From Methylogaea oryzae (GTDB lineage: Bacteria > Pseudomonadota > Gammaproteobacteria > Methylococcales > Methylococcaceae): a DNA stretch of 64,000 bases. A program made the translations under genes and the position numbers. The notes below the pieces were generated by a model. The model saw only the letters and a program-made list of their open reading frames with translations. It was not told the origin of the DNA and did no database searches. Of the stretch, positions 44,249 through 55,259 are shown one piece after another (position 1 is the first letter of the stretch; each line of letters starts with the position of its first letter). Location of the stretch: contig NZ_AP019782.1 in assembly GCF_019669985.1 (NCBI RefSeq), positions 156,001 to 220,000 of the forward strand. The letters run 5' to 3'.

Positions 44249-47200
44249 ATGGGCATATTCGAACGCCTGACCAATTCCCCCAGCCAACCTGAAACGTTGT
44301 CCGCCGCCGCGAGGCCGGCCCTGTTCGCTTTCGCCTTGGAGCCGCGTTTGTTGTACGACGGCGCCGCGGCCGCCACTGTCGACGCGACCGCGCCCGATCT
44401 TACCCAGCCGGCCCCGGATGCCGCCGCCGTGGCCGACGCCCAAGCGCTGCTGGATGCCGCGGCGGCCTCCGCGCCTCCCCCCGCCGCTGTGCCGCCGGTG
44501 CACGAAGTGGTCGTGGTGGACTGGACCGTGGCCGATTACCAAACCCTTATCGCCGGCATGGATCCCAGCATCCCGGTGATCGTGCTGCAGTGGGGACATA
44601 GCGGCTTGGACGGCTTGGCCCAGGCCCTGTCCGGCTACCACGATTTGGATGCCATCCATTTGGTTACCGAAGGCGGCGACCTGGGGAAAATCCTTTTGGG
44701 TTACCAAGCGGTGGACGATGCGGCGATCAAGGCCGACCCCGCCGCCGTGCAGGCCATCGGCGACGCCTTGAGACCCGGCGGCGATTTGCTGCTCTACGGC
44801 TGCTCGGTGGCCGCCAACGACGTCGGCAAGCAATTCGTCGACGACCTGGCCGCCATGCTGGGCGACGTGGACGTGGCGGCTTCCACCGACCGCACCGGCC
44901 CCACCGCCCTGGGCGGCGACTGGGATTTGGAATACACCACCGGCACCATCGACACCGTGCTGCCCTTTACCCTGCAGGGGATGCAGGACATCAACCATTG
45001 CTTAGGTTGTTCGTTGGGCGGAGCCGGCACTGTTAATGTGGTTGGTATAGGCAATATAAACGGCACGACGATCCTTGACGGCGCAGGGACGACCACGGTC
45101 GGCGTCAAGAATGGCTCTGCTTATTACGATCTCGATTACACCACGGGAAACTACGGCCATTATTCTTGGAACAATATGGCTAGTTTTGACGCGGATCACC
45201 CCACATTATGCAGTTCCGGCCCCGCCATCACTTCCGCCACCTACGACGCCAGCACCAACGTGCTGACCGTGACGGGCACCGGCATGGTCACCGGCGACAC
45301 CATCGCGGTGAACAAGTTGACGGTAACGGGCGAAGGCGGCGCCACCTACACGCTGACCAGTGCCGACGTTACCGCGTCCAGCGCTACCAGCTTTTCGGTG
45401 ACCTTGAACGCCGCCGACCAGATCAACGTGGAGGGGCTGCTGAACAAGAACGGCACCACCGCGGCGGGTAGCGCGACCACCTTCAATCTCGCCGGCGCCG
45501 CCAGTTGGGATTCGTCGCGTACCACCAATGCCGACCTGACCGGCAACGGCATCACGGTGAGCAACGTGCAAACGCCCACCATCACCAGCGCCACCTACGA
45601 CGCGTCCACCGGCGCATTGACCGTCACCGGCACCAACCTGGTGAAAGCCAGCGGCGCGACCAACGACATCACGGTGTCCAAACTGACCTTTACCGGCGAG
45701 GGCGGCTCGACCTACACGCTCACCTCGTCCAATGTGGAGATCACTTCCGCGACCTCCTTCAGTGTGACGCTCAACGCCACCGATCTGGCCGCCGTCAACC
45801 AGATCATGAACAAGGCTGGCACCACCTCCACCGGCGGCACCACCTACAACCTGGCGGCGGCGGACGACTGGAATACCGTCATTACCGGCGGCAATATTGC
45901 CGACCTGACCGGCAACGGCATCACGGTGAGCAACGTGGCGGTGCCGGCGATCACCTCGGCCACTTACGACGCCAGCACCGGCACGCTGGTGGTGACCGGC
46001 ACCGGTTTCTTGAAGTTGAATGGCGCGACCAACGACATCGACGTCTCGAAGCTGACGTTCACCGGCGAAGGCGGCAGCACGTACACGCTGACGAGCAGCA
46101 GCGTGGAGATTACCTCGGGCACCAGCTTCAGCGTCACGCTGAACGCCACGGACAAAGCGGCGGTGAACCTGTTCATGAACAAGAACGGCACCAGCTCCAC
46201 CAGCGGCACGACATACAACCTGGCGGCGGCGGAAGACTGGGCGGCGGGTGCGGACACGGCGGTGGTGTTGGCGGACACCACGGGCAACGGCATCACGGTG
46301 AGCAACGTGGCGGCGCCGGCGATCACCTCGGCGACTTACGACGCCAGCACGGGCACGCTGGTGGTGACGGGCACCGGCTTCCTCAGCAAGAGCGGCGCGA
46401 CCAACGACATCGACGTATCGAAGCTGACGTTCAGCGGCGAAGGCGGCAGCACGTACACGCTGACGAGCAGCAGCGTGGAAATCACCTCGGGCACCAGCTT
46501 CAGCGTCACGCTGAACGCCACGGACAAAGCGGCGGTGAACCTGTTCATGAACAAGAACGGCACCAGCTCCACCAGCGGCACGACATACAACCTGGCGGCG
46601 GCGGAAGACTGGGCGGCGGGTGCGGACACGGCGGTGGTGGTGGCGGACACCACCGGCAACGGCATCACGGTAAGCAACGTGGCGGCGCCGGCGATCACCT
46701 CGGCGACTTACGACGCCAGCACCGGCACGCTGGTGGTGACGGGCACCGGCTTCCTCAGCAAGAGCGGCGCGACCAACGACATCGACGTATCGAAGCTGAC
46801 GTTCACCGGCGAAGGCGGCAGCACGTACACGCTGACGAGCAGCAGCGTGGAGATCACCTCGGGCACCAGCTTCAGCGTCACGCTGAACGCCACGGACAAA
46901 GCGGCGGTGAACCTGTTCATGAACAAGAACGGCACCAGCTCCACCAGCGGCACGACGTACAACCTGGCGGCGGCGGAAGACTGGGCGGCGGGTGCGGACA
47001 CGGCGGTGGTGGTGGCGGACACCACCGGCAACGGCATCACGGTAAGCAACGTGGCGGCGCCGGCGATCACCTCGGCGACTTACGACGCCAGCACCGGCAC
47101 GCTGGTGGTGACGGGCACCGGCTTCCTCAGCAAGAGCGGCGCGACCAACGACATCGACGTATCGAAGCTGACGTTCAGCGGCGAAGGCGGCAGCACGTAC

Positions 47201-50200
47201 ACGCTGACGAGCAGCAGCGTGGAGATTACCTCGGGCACCAGCTTCAGCGTCACGCTGAACGCCACGGACAAAGCGGCGGTGAACCTGTTCATGAACAAGA
47301 ACGGCACCAGCTCCACCAGCGGCACGACGTACAACCTGGCGGCGGCGGAAGACTGGGCGGCGGGTGCGGACACGGCAGTGGTGGTAGCGGACACCACCGG
47401 CAACGGCATCACGGTGAGCAACGTGGCGGCGCCGGCGATCACCAGCGCCACTTACGACGCCAGCACGGGCACGCTGGTGGTGACGGGCACCGGCTTCCTC
47501 AGCAAGAGCGGCGCGACCAACGACATCGACGTATCGAAGCTGACGTTCAGCGGCGAAGGCGGCAGCACGTACACGCTGACGAGCAGCAGCGTGGAGATTA
47601 CCTCGGGCACCAGCTTCAGCGTCACGCTGAACGCCACGGACAAAGCGGCGGTGAACCTGTTCATGAACAAGAACGGCACCAGCTCCACCAGCGGCACGAC
47701 GTACAACCTGGCGGCGGCGGAAGACTGGGCGGCGGGTGCGGACACGGCAGTGGTGGTAGCGGACACCACTGGCAACGGCATCACGGTGAGCAACGTGGCG
47801 GCGCCGACCATCACTTCGGCCACCTACGATTACAGCACCAACGTCCTGACGGTGACGGGCACCGGCTTCCTCAGCAAGAGCGGCGCGACCAACGACGTCG
47901 ACCTGACCAAGCTGACGTTTACCGGCGAGGGCGGGGCGACTTACACCCTCACCAACGCCACCGGCGTGGAAATCACCTCGGCAACCTCGTTCTCGGTAAC
48001 GCTCAGCGGCGCGGACGTGACCAACGTGGAAGCGCTGCTGAACAACAACGGCACCGCGTCGGTGAGCGCCACCACTTACAATTTGTCGGCGGCGGCTTCC
48101 TGGAACCGGGGCGATTCGACCGGCGGCAGCGATACCAGCAACGGCATTACCGTCAGCAACTACGCCGCGCCCACAGTGACTTCGGCGACCTATGACGCCA
48201 GCACTGGGATATTGACGGTGACGGGCACCAACTTGGTGTCCAAGAGCGGCGCCGGCAACGACGTCGACGTGTCCAAGCTGACCCTAGCCGGGGAGGGCGG
48301 GACTTATACCCTGACGTCGTCGAGTGTGGAGATCACCAACGACACCACTTTCTCGGTCACTCTCAACGCCGCCGACCAGATGGTGGTTAACGGTTTGCTG
48401 AACAAAAACGGCACCGTGTCCTCAGGTGCCACCACCTACAATCTGGCCGCCGCCGAGGATTGGATGGCCGGCAGCGCCGCGTCGACGGTGGTGGCCGATT
48501 TGACCGGCAACGGCATCACGGTCAGCAACGTGCAAACGCCCACCATCACCTCGGCCACCTACGATTCCGATACGGGGGTGCTGACGGTGACAGGCACCAA
48601 CCTATTCAGTAAAGTCGGTGCCAGCAACGACATCGACCTCACCAAGCTGACCTTCACCGGCCAGGGAGCGGGAACTTACACGCTGACCAACGCCACGGGC
48701 GTGGAAATCACCTCGGCAACATCGTTCACCGTTACGTTGACGGGGGCGGACAAAACCAACGTCGATGCGCTGCTGAACAAAATCGGCACCAGCGCGAACG
48801 ACGCCACCACTTATAACCTCGCCGCCGCCGACGATTGGCTGAGAGCCGCGGACCCCGCCGCCAACATCGCCGACGCGACCAATGGCGTGACGGTGTCCAT
48901 CGCGCCGAAAATCACTTCCGCCACTTACGATGCCAGCACCGGCACGTTGGTGGTCACCGGCACCAATATGCAGGCCCAAGCCGGCGCGGCCAACGACATT
49001 ACCGCCAACAAGCTGACGTTCACCGGCGAGGGGGGGGCGACCTATACCCTGACCGATACCGCGAACGTGGAGTTGACCAGCGCCACTTCCTTCACTCTGA
49101 CGCTGAGCGCCACGGACAAAGCGGCCATCAACCAGATCGTCAATAAGAACGGCACCAGTTCCACCAGCGGCACGACGTACAACCTGGCGGCGGCCGACGA
49201 CTGGGCGGCGGGTGCGGATGCGGCGGTGGTGGTGGCGGATACCACCGGCAACGGCATCACGGCGAGCAACGTGGCGGCGCCGACGATCACCTCGGCCACT
49301 TACGACGCCAGCACCGGCTCGCTGGTGGTGACGGGCACGGGCTTTTTGCAAAAGTCGGGCGCGACCAACGACATCGTCGCCAACAAGCTGACGTTCACGG
49401 GCGAAGGCGGCTCGACGTACACGCTGACGGACACGGCGAACGTGGATATCACGTCGGGCACCTCGTTTACCATCACGCTGAGCGCCACGGACAAAGCGGC
49501 CATCAACCAGATCGTCAACAAGAACGGCACCAGCTCCACCGGCGCCACGACGTACAACCTGGCGGCGGCGGAAGACTGGGCGGCGGGTGCGGACGCGGCG
49601 GTGGTGGTGGCGGATACCACGGGCAACGGCATCACGGCGAGCAACGTGGCGGCGCCGACGATCACGTCGGCGACTTACGACGCCAGCACCGGCTCGCTGG
49701 TGGTGACGGGCACGGGCTTTTTGCAAAAGTCGGGCGCGACCAACGACATCGTCGCCAACAAGCTGACGTTCACCGGCGAAGGCGGCTCGACGTACACGCT
49801 GACGGACACGGCGAACGTGGATATCACGTCGGGCACCTCGTTTACCATCACGCTGAGCGCCACGGACAAAGCGGCCATCAACCAGATCGTCAACAAGAAC
49901 GGCACCAGCTCCACCGGCGCCACGACGTACAACCTGGCGGCGGCGGAAGACTGGGCGGCGGGTGCGGACGCGGCGGTGGTGGTGGCGGATACCACGGGCA
50001 ACGGCATCACGGCGAGCAACGTGGCGACGCCGACGATCACGTCGGCGACTTACGACGCCAGCACCGGCTCGCTGGTGGTGACGGGCACGGGCTTTTTGCA
50101 AAAGTCGGGCGCGACCAACGACATCGTCGCCAACAAGCTGACGTTCACCGGCGAAGGCGGCTCGACGTACACGCTGACGGACACGGCGAACGTGGATATC

Positions 50201-52753
50201 ACGTCGGGCACCTCGTTTACCATCACGCTGAGCGCCACGGACAAAGCGGCCATCAACCAGATCGTCAACAAGAACGGCACCAGCTCCACCGGCGCCACGA
50301 CGTACAACCTGGCGGCGGCGGAAGACTGGGCGGCGGGTGCGGACGCGGCGGTGGTGGTGGCGGATACCACGGGCAACGGCATCACGGCGAGCAACGTGGC
50401 GACGCCGACGATCACGTCGGCGACTTACGACGCCAGCACCGGCTCGCTGGTGGTGACGGGCACGGGCTTTTTGCAAAAGTCGGGCGCGACCAACGACATC
50501 GTCGCCAACAAGCTGACGTTCACCGGCGAAGGCGGCTCGACGTACACGCTGACGGACACGGCGAACGTAGATATCACGTCGGGCACCTCGTTTACCATCA
50601 CGCTGAGCGCCACGGACAAAGCGGCCATCAACCAGATCGTCAACAAGAACGGCACCAGCTCCACCGGCGCCACGACGTACAACCTGGCGGCGGCGGAAGA
50701 CTGGGCGGCGGGTGCGGACGCGGCGGTGGTGGTGGCTGACACCACGGGCAACGGCATCACGGCGAGCAACGTGGCGACGCCGACGATCACCTCGGCCACT
50801 TACGACGCCAGCACCGGTACGCTGGTGGTGACGGGCACGGGCTTCACCAAGCTGTCGGGCGCGACCAACGACATCGTCGCCAACAAGCTGACGTTTACCG
50901 GCCAGGGCGGCGGAACGCGCACGCTGACGGACACGGCGAACGTGGAAATTACGTCGGGCACTTCGTTCACCATGACGCTGAGCGCCACGGACAAGGCCGC
51001 CGTTAATCTGCTTTTGAACAAAGCCGGCACCTCGTCCAGCGGCGGCACGACGTACAACCTGGCGGCGGCGGAAGACTGGGCGGCGGGCACGGATGCCGCG
51101 GTGGTGGTGGCGGATCTGACCGGCAACGGCATCACGGTGCTCAATAACGCTCCTACCGGTGTCGGCAATCTCGCTTTGGCGGCGGTGCTGGAAGACGCCA
51201 GCAATCCCAGCGGCACGGCCATCAATGCCCTCAGCGGATACAACTTCCAGGATGCTGACGGCGGCGCCACCAGTCCGGGCGTTTTGGTGGTGGCCAACAG
51301 CGCCAACGCGGCGACGGAAGGCACGTGGCAGTATTCCAGCGACGGTTCCAATTGGAAAGCGATCGGCACGGTCGGCGACAACGCGTCGGCATTGGCTTTG
51401 TCCAGCACCACGCTGCTGCGCTTCGTGCCGGTGGCCGACTTCAACGGCACGCCCACGGCGTTGAGCATCCGTGCGTTGGACAACACCTATGTCGGCACTT
51501 TCAGTACTACCACCGGCGGAACGGAAACGCGCGTTAATGTGAACAGCGCGAGCAACGGCGGCACTACAGCCATTGCCGGGGCCACCAACAGCGTGAGCGC
51601 CAGCGTAACGGCCGTCAACGACGCACCGAGTTTCACCGCGGGCGCCGACCAAACGGCGAATGCCGGCTCCGGCGCGCAAACCGTCGTCGGTTGGGCCACG
51701 GCCATTAGCAAGGGGGCGGCCAACGAAAGCGACCAGACCGTCAGTTTTACCGTTAGCAACGACAACAGTGCGCTGTTCAGCGTACAGCCCAGCATCGACG
51801 CCAACGGCAATTTGACCTATACCCCGAATACCGGCGTCAGCGGCACGGCGACGGTGACGGTAATGCTCAGGGATAGCGGTGGCACGGCTAACGGCGGCGT
51901 CGACAGCAGCGCGCGCCGGAGTTTTACCATTACCGTCAATAATCCAGGCAGCTCTTCCAGTCCGGGCAGCTCGGAGTCTGAGGAGGACAACAACGGCATC
52001 AACCTGAGCCAAATGACCGGCAACGGCGGTAATGCCGGTGGTGCCGGCCAGGGAAGAAGCCAGGAGCATTCGCAGTCCGGCGAGTCGGGGCCGCAGGGCG
52101 AGGGCAATGGGGGGGGCGAGCCGTGGGGTGACGGTCACTCGTCGTCGTTTGGTGATAATCGAGGCCAAAACCCGCTGGGCGGGGATACCAATGGCTTCAA
52201 CTTCGGCAACAGTTTCGGAGTGGATATCATGCCGATGGGGGGCGGCACCTACGTGATGACCGTGGTTGGCGACAGCGCCACGTTCGAGGTGCCGGTGGAC
52301 GCGTTGTCGAAACTGGATTTGAGCGAAGGGGTTCACTACGAGGCGACCACCGCCGACGGCAAGGACCTGCCGCCGCAGATCCAATTCGATAAAAGTTCCG
52401 GCACGTTTACCGTCAACGGCGCGGTGAAAGGCGGCGCGGTGGTGATCAAAGTGACCGTCACCGATGCCCACGGCAAGCAGGCGACCATACAGCTGGCGGT
52501 GCGTACCAGATTGCCCAACGACGCGGGCAACAACGGCGGCCGAAACGGCGCGCCGCGCAATCCCTCCGGCGGTGTTCCGCCTCGCGCGGCGGGGCTGCAG
52601 CCGGGGCGGGATATTGCCGGACGATGGGCCGGCGACGTGGCGGATGCGCGATTCGCCGCCAAGCCCGCCTTCAGCGAGCAGTTGCGCCAATCCGGCTTCA
52701 GCGCCCAACAAGCGGCGTTGCTCAAAAGCGTGGCGGAAGTGTTCGGCGCTTAA
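44249..52753 (+). CDS. Giant DUF4347 repeat protein, probable surface or secreted adhesin
   Basis: A 2834-residue protein; AAGGAG lies 7 bp before ATG. The N-terminus has no Sec signal but carries [10 protein letters not shown] (residues 30-39), a motif shared by many large DUF4347 proteins. DUF4347 spans about 84-245. Residues about 326-2298 are 16 tandem ~124-residue repeats ([20 protein letters not shown] start, TGNGITVSN end), almost Cys-free and Thr/Ser/Gly/Asp-rich. Next come VCBS/cadherin-like segments (about 2300-2570, [10 protein letters not shown]), an acidic/Gly-rich spacer, a further beta domain (about 2650-2760) and a helical end [13 protein letters not shown] ... SVAEVFGA. No RTX nonapeptides are present. 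Its export is probably by the TolC/HlyD/HlyD-M50 genes that follow within 72 bp. Confidence 0.88.
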   Translation: MGIFERLTNSPSQPETLSAAARPALFAFALEPRLLYDGAAAATVDATAPDLTQPAPDAAAVADAQALLDAAAASAPPPAAVPPVHEVVVVDWTVADYQTLIAGMDPSIPVIVLQWGHSGLDGLAQALSGYHDLDAIHLVTEGGDLGKILLGYQAVDDAAIKADPAAVQAIGDALRPGGDLLLYGCSVAANDVGKQFVDDLAAMLGDVDVAASTDRTGPTALGGDWDLEYTTGTIDTVLPFTLQGMQDINHCLGCSLGGAGTVNVVGIGNINGTTILDGAGTTTVGVKNGSAYYDLDYTTGNYGHYSWNNMASFDADHPTLCSSGPAITSATYDASTNVLTVTGTGMVTGDTIAVNKLTVTGEGGATYTLTSADVTASSATSFSVTLNAADQINVEGLLNKNGTTAAGSATTFNLAGAASWDSSRTTNADLTGNGITVSNVQTPTITSATYDASTGALTVTGTNLVKASGATNDITVSKLTFTGEGGSTYTLTSSNVEITSATSFSVTLNATDLAAVNQIMNKAGTTSTGGTTYNLAAADDWNTVITGGNIADLTGNGITVSNVAVPAITSATYDASTGTLVVTGTGFLKLNGATNDIDVSKLTFTGEGGSTYTLTSSSVEITSGTSFSVTLNATDKAAVNLFMNKNGTSSTSGTTYNLAAAEDWAAGADTAVVLADTTGNGITVSNVAAPAITSATYDASTGTLVVTGTGFLSKSGATNDIDVSKLTFSGEGGSTYTLTSSSVEITSGTSFSVTLNATDKAAVNLFMNKNGTSSTSGTTYNLAAAEDWAAGADTAVVVADTTGNGITVSNVAAPAITSATYDASTGTLVVTGTGFLSKSGATNDIDVSKLTFTGEGGSTYTLTSSSVEITSGTSFSVTLNATDKAAVNLFMNKNGTSSTSGTTYNLAAAEDWAAGADTAVVVADTTGNGITVSNVAAPAITSATYDASTGTLVVTGTGFLSKSGATNDIDVSKLTFSGEGGSTYTLTSSSVEITSGTSFSVTLNATDKAAVNLFMNKNGTSSTSGTTYNLAAAEDWAAGADTAVVVADTTGNGITVSNVAAPAITSATYDASTGTLVVTGTGFLSKSGATNDIDVSKLTFSGEGGSTYTLTSSSVEITSGTSFSVTLNATDKAAVNLFMNKNGTSSTSGTTYNLAAAEDWAAGADTAVVVADTTGNGITVSNVAAPTITSATYDYSTNVLTVTGTGFLSKSGATNDVDLTKLTFTGEGGATYTLTNATGVEITSATSFSVTLSGADVTNVEALLNNNGTASVSATTYNLSAAASWNRGDSTGGSDTSNGITVSNYAAPTVTSATYDASTGILTVTGTNLVSKSGAGNDVDVSKLTLAGEGGTYTLTSSSVEITNDTTFSVTLNAADQMVVNGLLNKNGTVSSGATTYNLAAAEDWMAGSAASTVVADLTGNGITVSNVQTPTITSATYDSDTGVLTVTGTNLFSKVGASNDIDLTKLTFTGQGAGTYTLTNATGVEITSATSFTVTLTGADKTNVDALLNKIGTSANDATTYNLAAADDWLRAADPAANIADATNGVTVSIAPKITSATYDASTGTLVVTGTNMQAQAGAANDITANKLTFTGEGGATYTLTDTANVELTSATSFTLTLSATDKAAINQIVNKNGTSSTSGTTYNLAAADDWAAGADAAVVVADTTGNGITASNVAAPTITSATYDASTGSLVVTGTGFLQKSGATNDIVANKLTFTGEGGSTYTLTDTANVDITSGTSFTITLSATDKAAINQIVNKNGTSSTGATTYNLAAAEDWAAGADAAVVVADTTGNGITASNVAAPTITSATYDASTGSLVVTGTGFLQKSGATNDIVANKLTFTGEGGSTYTLTDTANVDITSGTSFTITLSATDKAAINQIVNKNGTSSTGATTYNLAAAEDWAAGADAAVVVADTTGNGITASNVATPTITSATYDASTGSLVVTGTGFLQKSGATNDIVANKLTFTGEGGSTYTLTDTANVDITSGTSFTITLSATDKAAINQIVNKNGTSSTGATTYNLAAAEDWAAGADAAVVVADTTGNGITASNVATPTITSATYDASTGSLVVTGTGFLQKSGATNDIVANKLTFTGEGGSTYTLTDTANVDITSGTSFTITLSATDKAAINQIVNKNGTSSTGATTYNLAAAEDWAAGADAAVVVADTTGNGITASNVATPTITSATYDASTGTLVVTGTGFTKLSGATNDIVANKLTFTGQGGGTRTLTDTANVEITSGTSFTMTLSATDKAAVNLLLNKAGTSSSGGTTYNLAAAEDWAAGTDAAVVVADLTGNGITVLNNAPTGVGNLALAAVLEDASNPSGTAINALSGYNFQDADGGATSPGVLVVANSANAATEGTWQYSSDGSNWKAIGTVGDNASALALSSTTLLRFVPVADFNGTPTALSIRALDNTYVGTFSTTTGGTETRVNVNSASNGGTTAIAGATNSVSASVTAVNDAPSFTAGADQTANAGSGAQTVVGWATAISKGAANESDQTVSFTVSNDNSALFSVQPSIDANGNLTYTPNTGVSGTATVTVMLRDSGGTANGGVDSSARRSFTITVNNPGSSSSPGSSESEEDNNGINLSQMTGNGGNAGGAGQGRSQEHSQSGESGPQGEGNGGGEPWGDGHSSSFGDNRGQNPLGGDTNGFNFGNSFGVDIMPMGGGTYVMTVVGDSATFEVPVDALSKLDLSEGVHYEATTADGKDLPPQIQFDKSSGTFTVNGAVKGGAVVIKVTVTDAHGKQATIQLAVRTRLPNDAGNNGGRNGAPRNPSGGVPPRAAGLQPGRDIAGRWAGDVADARFAAKPAFSEQLRQSGFSAQQAALLKSVAEVFGA
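45947..47806 (+). repeat. Repeat family A: five near-identical 372-bp units
   Basis: Units start at 45947, 46319, 46691, 47063 and 47435 (period exactly 372 bp). They differ mainly in FLKLNG versus FLSKSG and in a TFTGEGG/TFSGEGG alternation, plus a few synonymous bases, indicating recent duplication or gene conversion. Confidence 0.9.
49283..50782 (+). repeat. Repeat family B: four near-identical 375-bp units
   Basis: Units start at 49283, 49658, 50033 and 50408 (period exactly 375 bp), all encoding [20 protein letters not shown] and [18 protein letters not shown]. The differences are a few synonymous bases and an AAP/ATP change at the boundary. Confidence 0.9.
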
Positions 52754-52825
52754 GGCGCCGATGCCGAGTAGCCGACGGCGGCCACGCGAAAAAAGTATTT
52801 CGAAAAGAACCTTAAGGATGGATAG

Positions 52826-54448
52826 ATGAAAAAACAGAAACAACAAGCCAGGCAATGGCTGCCGCTGGTGCTGGGTGTTTCCTTGGGGGCCTGCCTGACC
52901 GGTTGCGGTTTGACGCCCGAACCCTTAAGCCGGGAAGAGCGGAGCCAGGCTATCGCCGATGACAAGGCCGTGTTGTTCGATAAGCAGGAGCCGTTGTCCG
53001 GGGCGTTGACCCTTTACCAGGCCATGGCGCGAGCTTTGAAATACAATCTGGATCATCGCGTCAAAATGATGGAGCGCGCTGTTTCCGAAGGCCAGTCCAC
53101 CATCGCCCGTTTTGATTTGTTACCGGAGCTGATGGCCTCCGCCGGTTACCGGGGACGCGACAACTTCAATGCGTCCAGCAGCCGCTCCATACAAACCGGC
53201 CGCCAATCGCTGGTTACGTCGACCTCCCAGGACCGTACCCGTTATCTGGGGGACTTGGTGTTCCGCTGGAATATCCTGGACTTCGGCGTCAGCTATTTCC
53301 GTGCGCAGCAGGATGGCAACAAAGCGTTGATCGCCGAGGAAAACCGCCGCAAAGTCAGCCACAACCTGATGCAGGACGTGCGTAGCGCGTACTGGCGGGC
53401 CGTGGGCGCGCAGCAGATGGAAAGCGTGGTGCGGCCGGTGTTGGAGGAAGCGCGCGGCGCCCTGCAAAATGCGCGCGCGGCGCAAAAAGAGGGCCTGCAA
53501 GCGCCGCTGGAAAGCCTGCGCTACCAAAAAAGCCTGGTGGAAATCGTGCGCAAGCTGGAAGGCGTGCAGGAACAGCTGAAGCTGGCTCGGAGCGAATTGA
53601 TGCGTTTGGTCAATCTGCCGCCCGGCCAGGAGTTCACCTTGGCGGTGCCGGCCGGCGAACAAGCCTTCGCGACGCCCAAGTTGGAACTGCCCATGGCGCA
53701 AATGGAGAATTTGGCGCTGCAGATGCGTCCGGAGTTGCGCGAGGAAATGTATCAGACCCGCATCGGCACGGCGGAAGTCCACAAAGCCATGCTGCGCTTG
53801 TTGCCGGGGGTTGAGGTGAATATCGGCGGCCATTACGACAGCAACTCCTATTTGCTGAATCAGCATTTCGGCGAGCTGGGCACGCAGATCGCCAAAAACG
53901 TGTTCGAAATCCTTTCCGCGCCGCAGGCCATCAGCAACGCCGAAACGCAGAAAGCCTTGGCGGACTCCCGTCGCCTGGCCGCGCACATGGCCATCCTGAC
54001 CCAGGTGCATCTGGCCCAGGAGCAACTCGACATGGCCAGCCAGCAGTATGCGCGGGCGGTGGAACTGGACGACCTCAATCAGCAAATCAACCGCCATTTG
54101 GTCAACAGCGCCGACAATCAGGCCAGCAGCCCCATGGAGCGCATTCGTGCGTCGGTGGACGCGGTGTTCACCCTGCTGCAGCGCTACCAATCGTATTCCG
54201 ATGTGCAGGCGGCGCTGGGTAAGGTTTACGTGTCCCTGGGCTTCGATCCGTTGCCCGACACGATACAGTCCCACGACATCAACGCCTTGGCCCAGGCTTT
54301 GGCCGAGGTGGATCAGGACTGGAGCAAGGGACTGTTTCCGCAGCCTACCGATACCGCCAACCAGACTGAATTGCCCGATGTCGGCAAGGTCCAGGAAGAC
54401 AACGATTGGCTGTCCGGTTTAATGGATGGATTGGCGTCGGCGTTGTGA
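52826..54448 (+). CDS. TolC-family outer-membrane lipoprotein
   Basis: A 540-residue outer-membrane efflux protein. The signal peptide ends in lipobox CLTGC (Cys27), so the protein is predicted to be lipidated like OprM/CusC. Two OEP repeats are visible, each with long coiled-coil helices (LTLYQAMARALKYNLDHRVKMM; YQTRIGTAEVHKAMLRLLPGVEVNIGGHYD). It forms the channel through the outer membrane and periplasm. It starts 72 bp after the giant gene and 29 bp before the first adaptor. Confidence 0.9.
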   Translation: MKKQKQQARQWLPLVLGVSLGACLTGCGLTPEPLSREERSQAIADDKAVLFDKQEPLSGALTLYQAMARALKYNLDHRVKMMERAVSEGQSTIARFDLLPELMASAGYRGRDNFNASSSRSIQTGRQSLVTSTSQDRTRYLGDLVFRWNILDFGVSYFRAQQDGNKALIAEENRRKVSHNLMQDVRSAYWRAVGAQQMESVVRPVLEEARGALQNARAAQKEGLQAPLESLRYQKSLVEIVRKLEGVQEQLKLARSELMRLVNLPPGQEFTLAVPAGEQAFATPKLELPMAQMENLALQMRPELREEMYQTRIGTAEVHKAMLRLLPGVEVNIGGHYDSNSYLLNQHFGELGTQIAKNVFEILSAPQAISNAETQKALADSRRLAAHMAILTQVHLAQEQLDMASQQYARAVELDDLNQQINRHLVNSADNQASSPMERIRASVDAVFTLLQRYQSYSDVQAALGKVYVSLGFDPLPDTIQSHDINALAQALAEVDQDWSKGLFPQPTDTANQTELPDVGKVQEDNDWLSGLMDGLASAL

Positions 54449-54477
54449 GGCACGGCCCCCGCGTGTTGGGAATCGCT

Positions 54478-55257
54478 ATGCACAAGCATGACCGCCGTAT
54501 AGGCCCGGCGGCGCTGTTGGCCGTCGCCGGGCTGTCGGCGATTGCCGCCTCGGCGGCGGATGCGCCGCCTCCCGCCCCGGCGGCGTCCGCTGGGCAAACG
54601 GAAATCCGCGCCCAGCTCAGCCCCCGGGATGAAACCACCTTGTCCGCCGAAGTGCCTGCCGAAGTGGCGAAATTGACGGTGCGCAAGGGCGAGCGCTTCA
54701 AAAAAGGGCAGTTGTTGGTGGCGTTCGATTGCGCCGCCCAGCAAGCTCAGCTGCACAAGGCCCAGGCGGTGCTGCAAGGCGCCCACAAGACTTACGAGGT
54801 CAACCAGCGTCTGGCCAAGCTGCAATCGGCTAGCGCGTTGGAGGTGGAACTGGCGCAGGCCAAAATGGCTGAAGCGCAAGCCGACATCGCTTTGTATCGC
54901 AGCTCGCTGGATAAGTGCCAGATAATGGCGCCCTTCGACGGTCGGGTGGTGGATGTTCCCGCCCACGCCCACCAATACTTGCAGGTGGGCAACCCCATTA
55001 TGGAGATTCTCGACGACAGCCAGTTAGACGTGGAGGCCTTGGTGCCTTCCCAGTGGCTGCGTTGGCTCAAGCCCGGCGCGCGGTTCACGCTGCAGGTGGA
55101 GGAAACCGGCAGGGAGTACCAAACCGAAGTGGTGACTTTGGGGGCGCGCATCGATCCGGTGAGCCAGTCCATTGCCGTGGTGGGGCGCATCGTCGGTCCC
55201 CACGACGAGTTGCTGGCCGGTATGAGCGGCAAAGCGGTTTTCAACCTGCCCCGTTAG
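54478..55257 (+). CDS. Periplasmic adaptor (HlyD/RND-MFP type)
   Basis: A 259-residue adaptor. ATG 54478 has TGGGA about 7 bp upstream and gives a signal-like N-terminus (AALLAVAGLSAIAASA). Then come a lipoyl/barrel-sandwich half (SPRDETTLSAEVPAEVAKLTVRKGERFKKGQLLVAFD), a short alpha-hairpin (AQLHKAQAVLQGAHKTYEVNQRLAKL) and the second barrel half CQIMAPFDGRVVDVPAHAHQYLQ, with a beta-barrel domain following. No TM helix remains after cleavage. It should bridge the inner-membrane component and TolC. The next ATG follows its stop by 2 bp. Confidence 0.85.
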   Translation: MHKHDRRIGPAALLAVAGLSAIAASAADAPPPAPAASAGQTEIRAQLSPRDETTLSAEVPAEVAKLTVRKGERFKKGQLLVAFDCAAQQAQLHKAQAVLQGAHKTYEVNQRLAKLQSASALEVELAQAKMAEAQADIALYRSSLDKCQIMAPFDGRVVDVPAHAHQYLQVGNPIMEILDDSQLDVEALVPSQWLRWLKPGARFTLQVEETGREYQTEVVTLGARIDPVSQSIAVVGRIVGPHDELLAGMSGKAVFNLPR

Positions 55258-55259
55258 CC

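Larger units (their letters stand above)
45224..51142 (+). repeat. Sixteen tandem ~372-375-bp coding repeats
   Basis: Each unit begins at an ITSATYD block and ends at a TGNGIT(V/A)SN block. Sixteen units can be counted by eye. Units 1, 2, 8-11 and 16 are divergent; units 3-7 and 12-15 are near-identical families. No unit breaks the frame. Confidence 0.9.

Noticed and set aside
45505..48195. Long plus-strand ORF in another frame (896 codons) inside the repeat gene
   Set aside because: Its product is a His/Arg/Gln-rich repeat with no start signal, produced by reading the 372-bp units out of frame.
45224..51142. CRISPR-like or satellite array
   Set aside because: The periodic 372/375-bp repeats are continuous in frame and encode protein; there are no short direct repeats with unique spacers.
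44249..52753. RTX toxin secreted by classic type I secretion
   Set aside because: No GGxGxDxUx nonapeptides are visible and no ABC ATPase lies in the operon.
48602..52855. Long minus-strand ORF (1417 codons) across the repeat gene
   Set aside because: It is Arg/His-rich and repeats exactly with the plus-strand units, so it is an antisense shadow of the GC-rich repeat gene. The plus-strand product has recognisable domains, a ribosome site and downstream operon partners.
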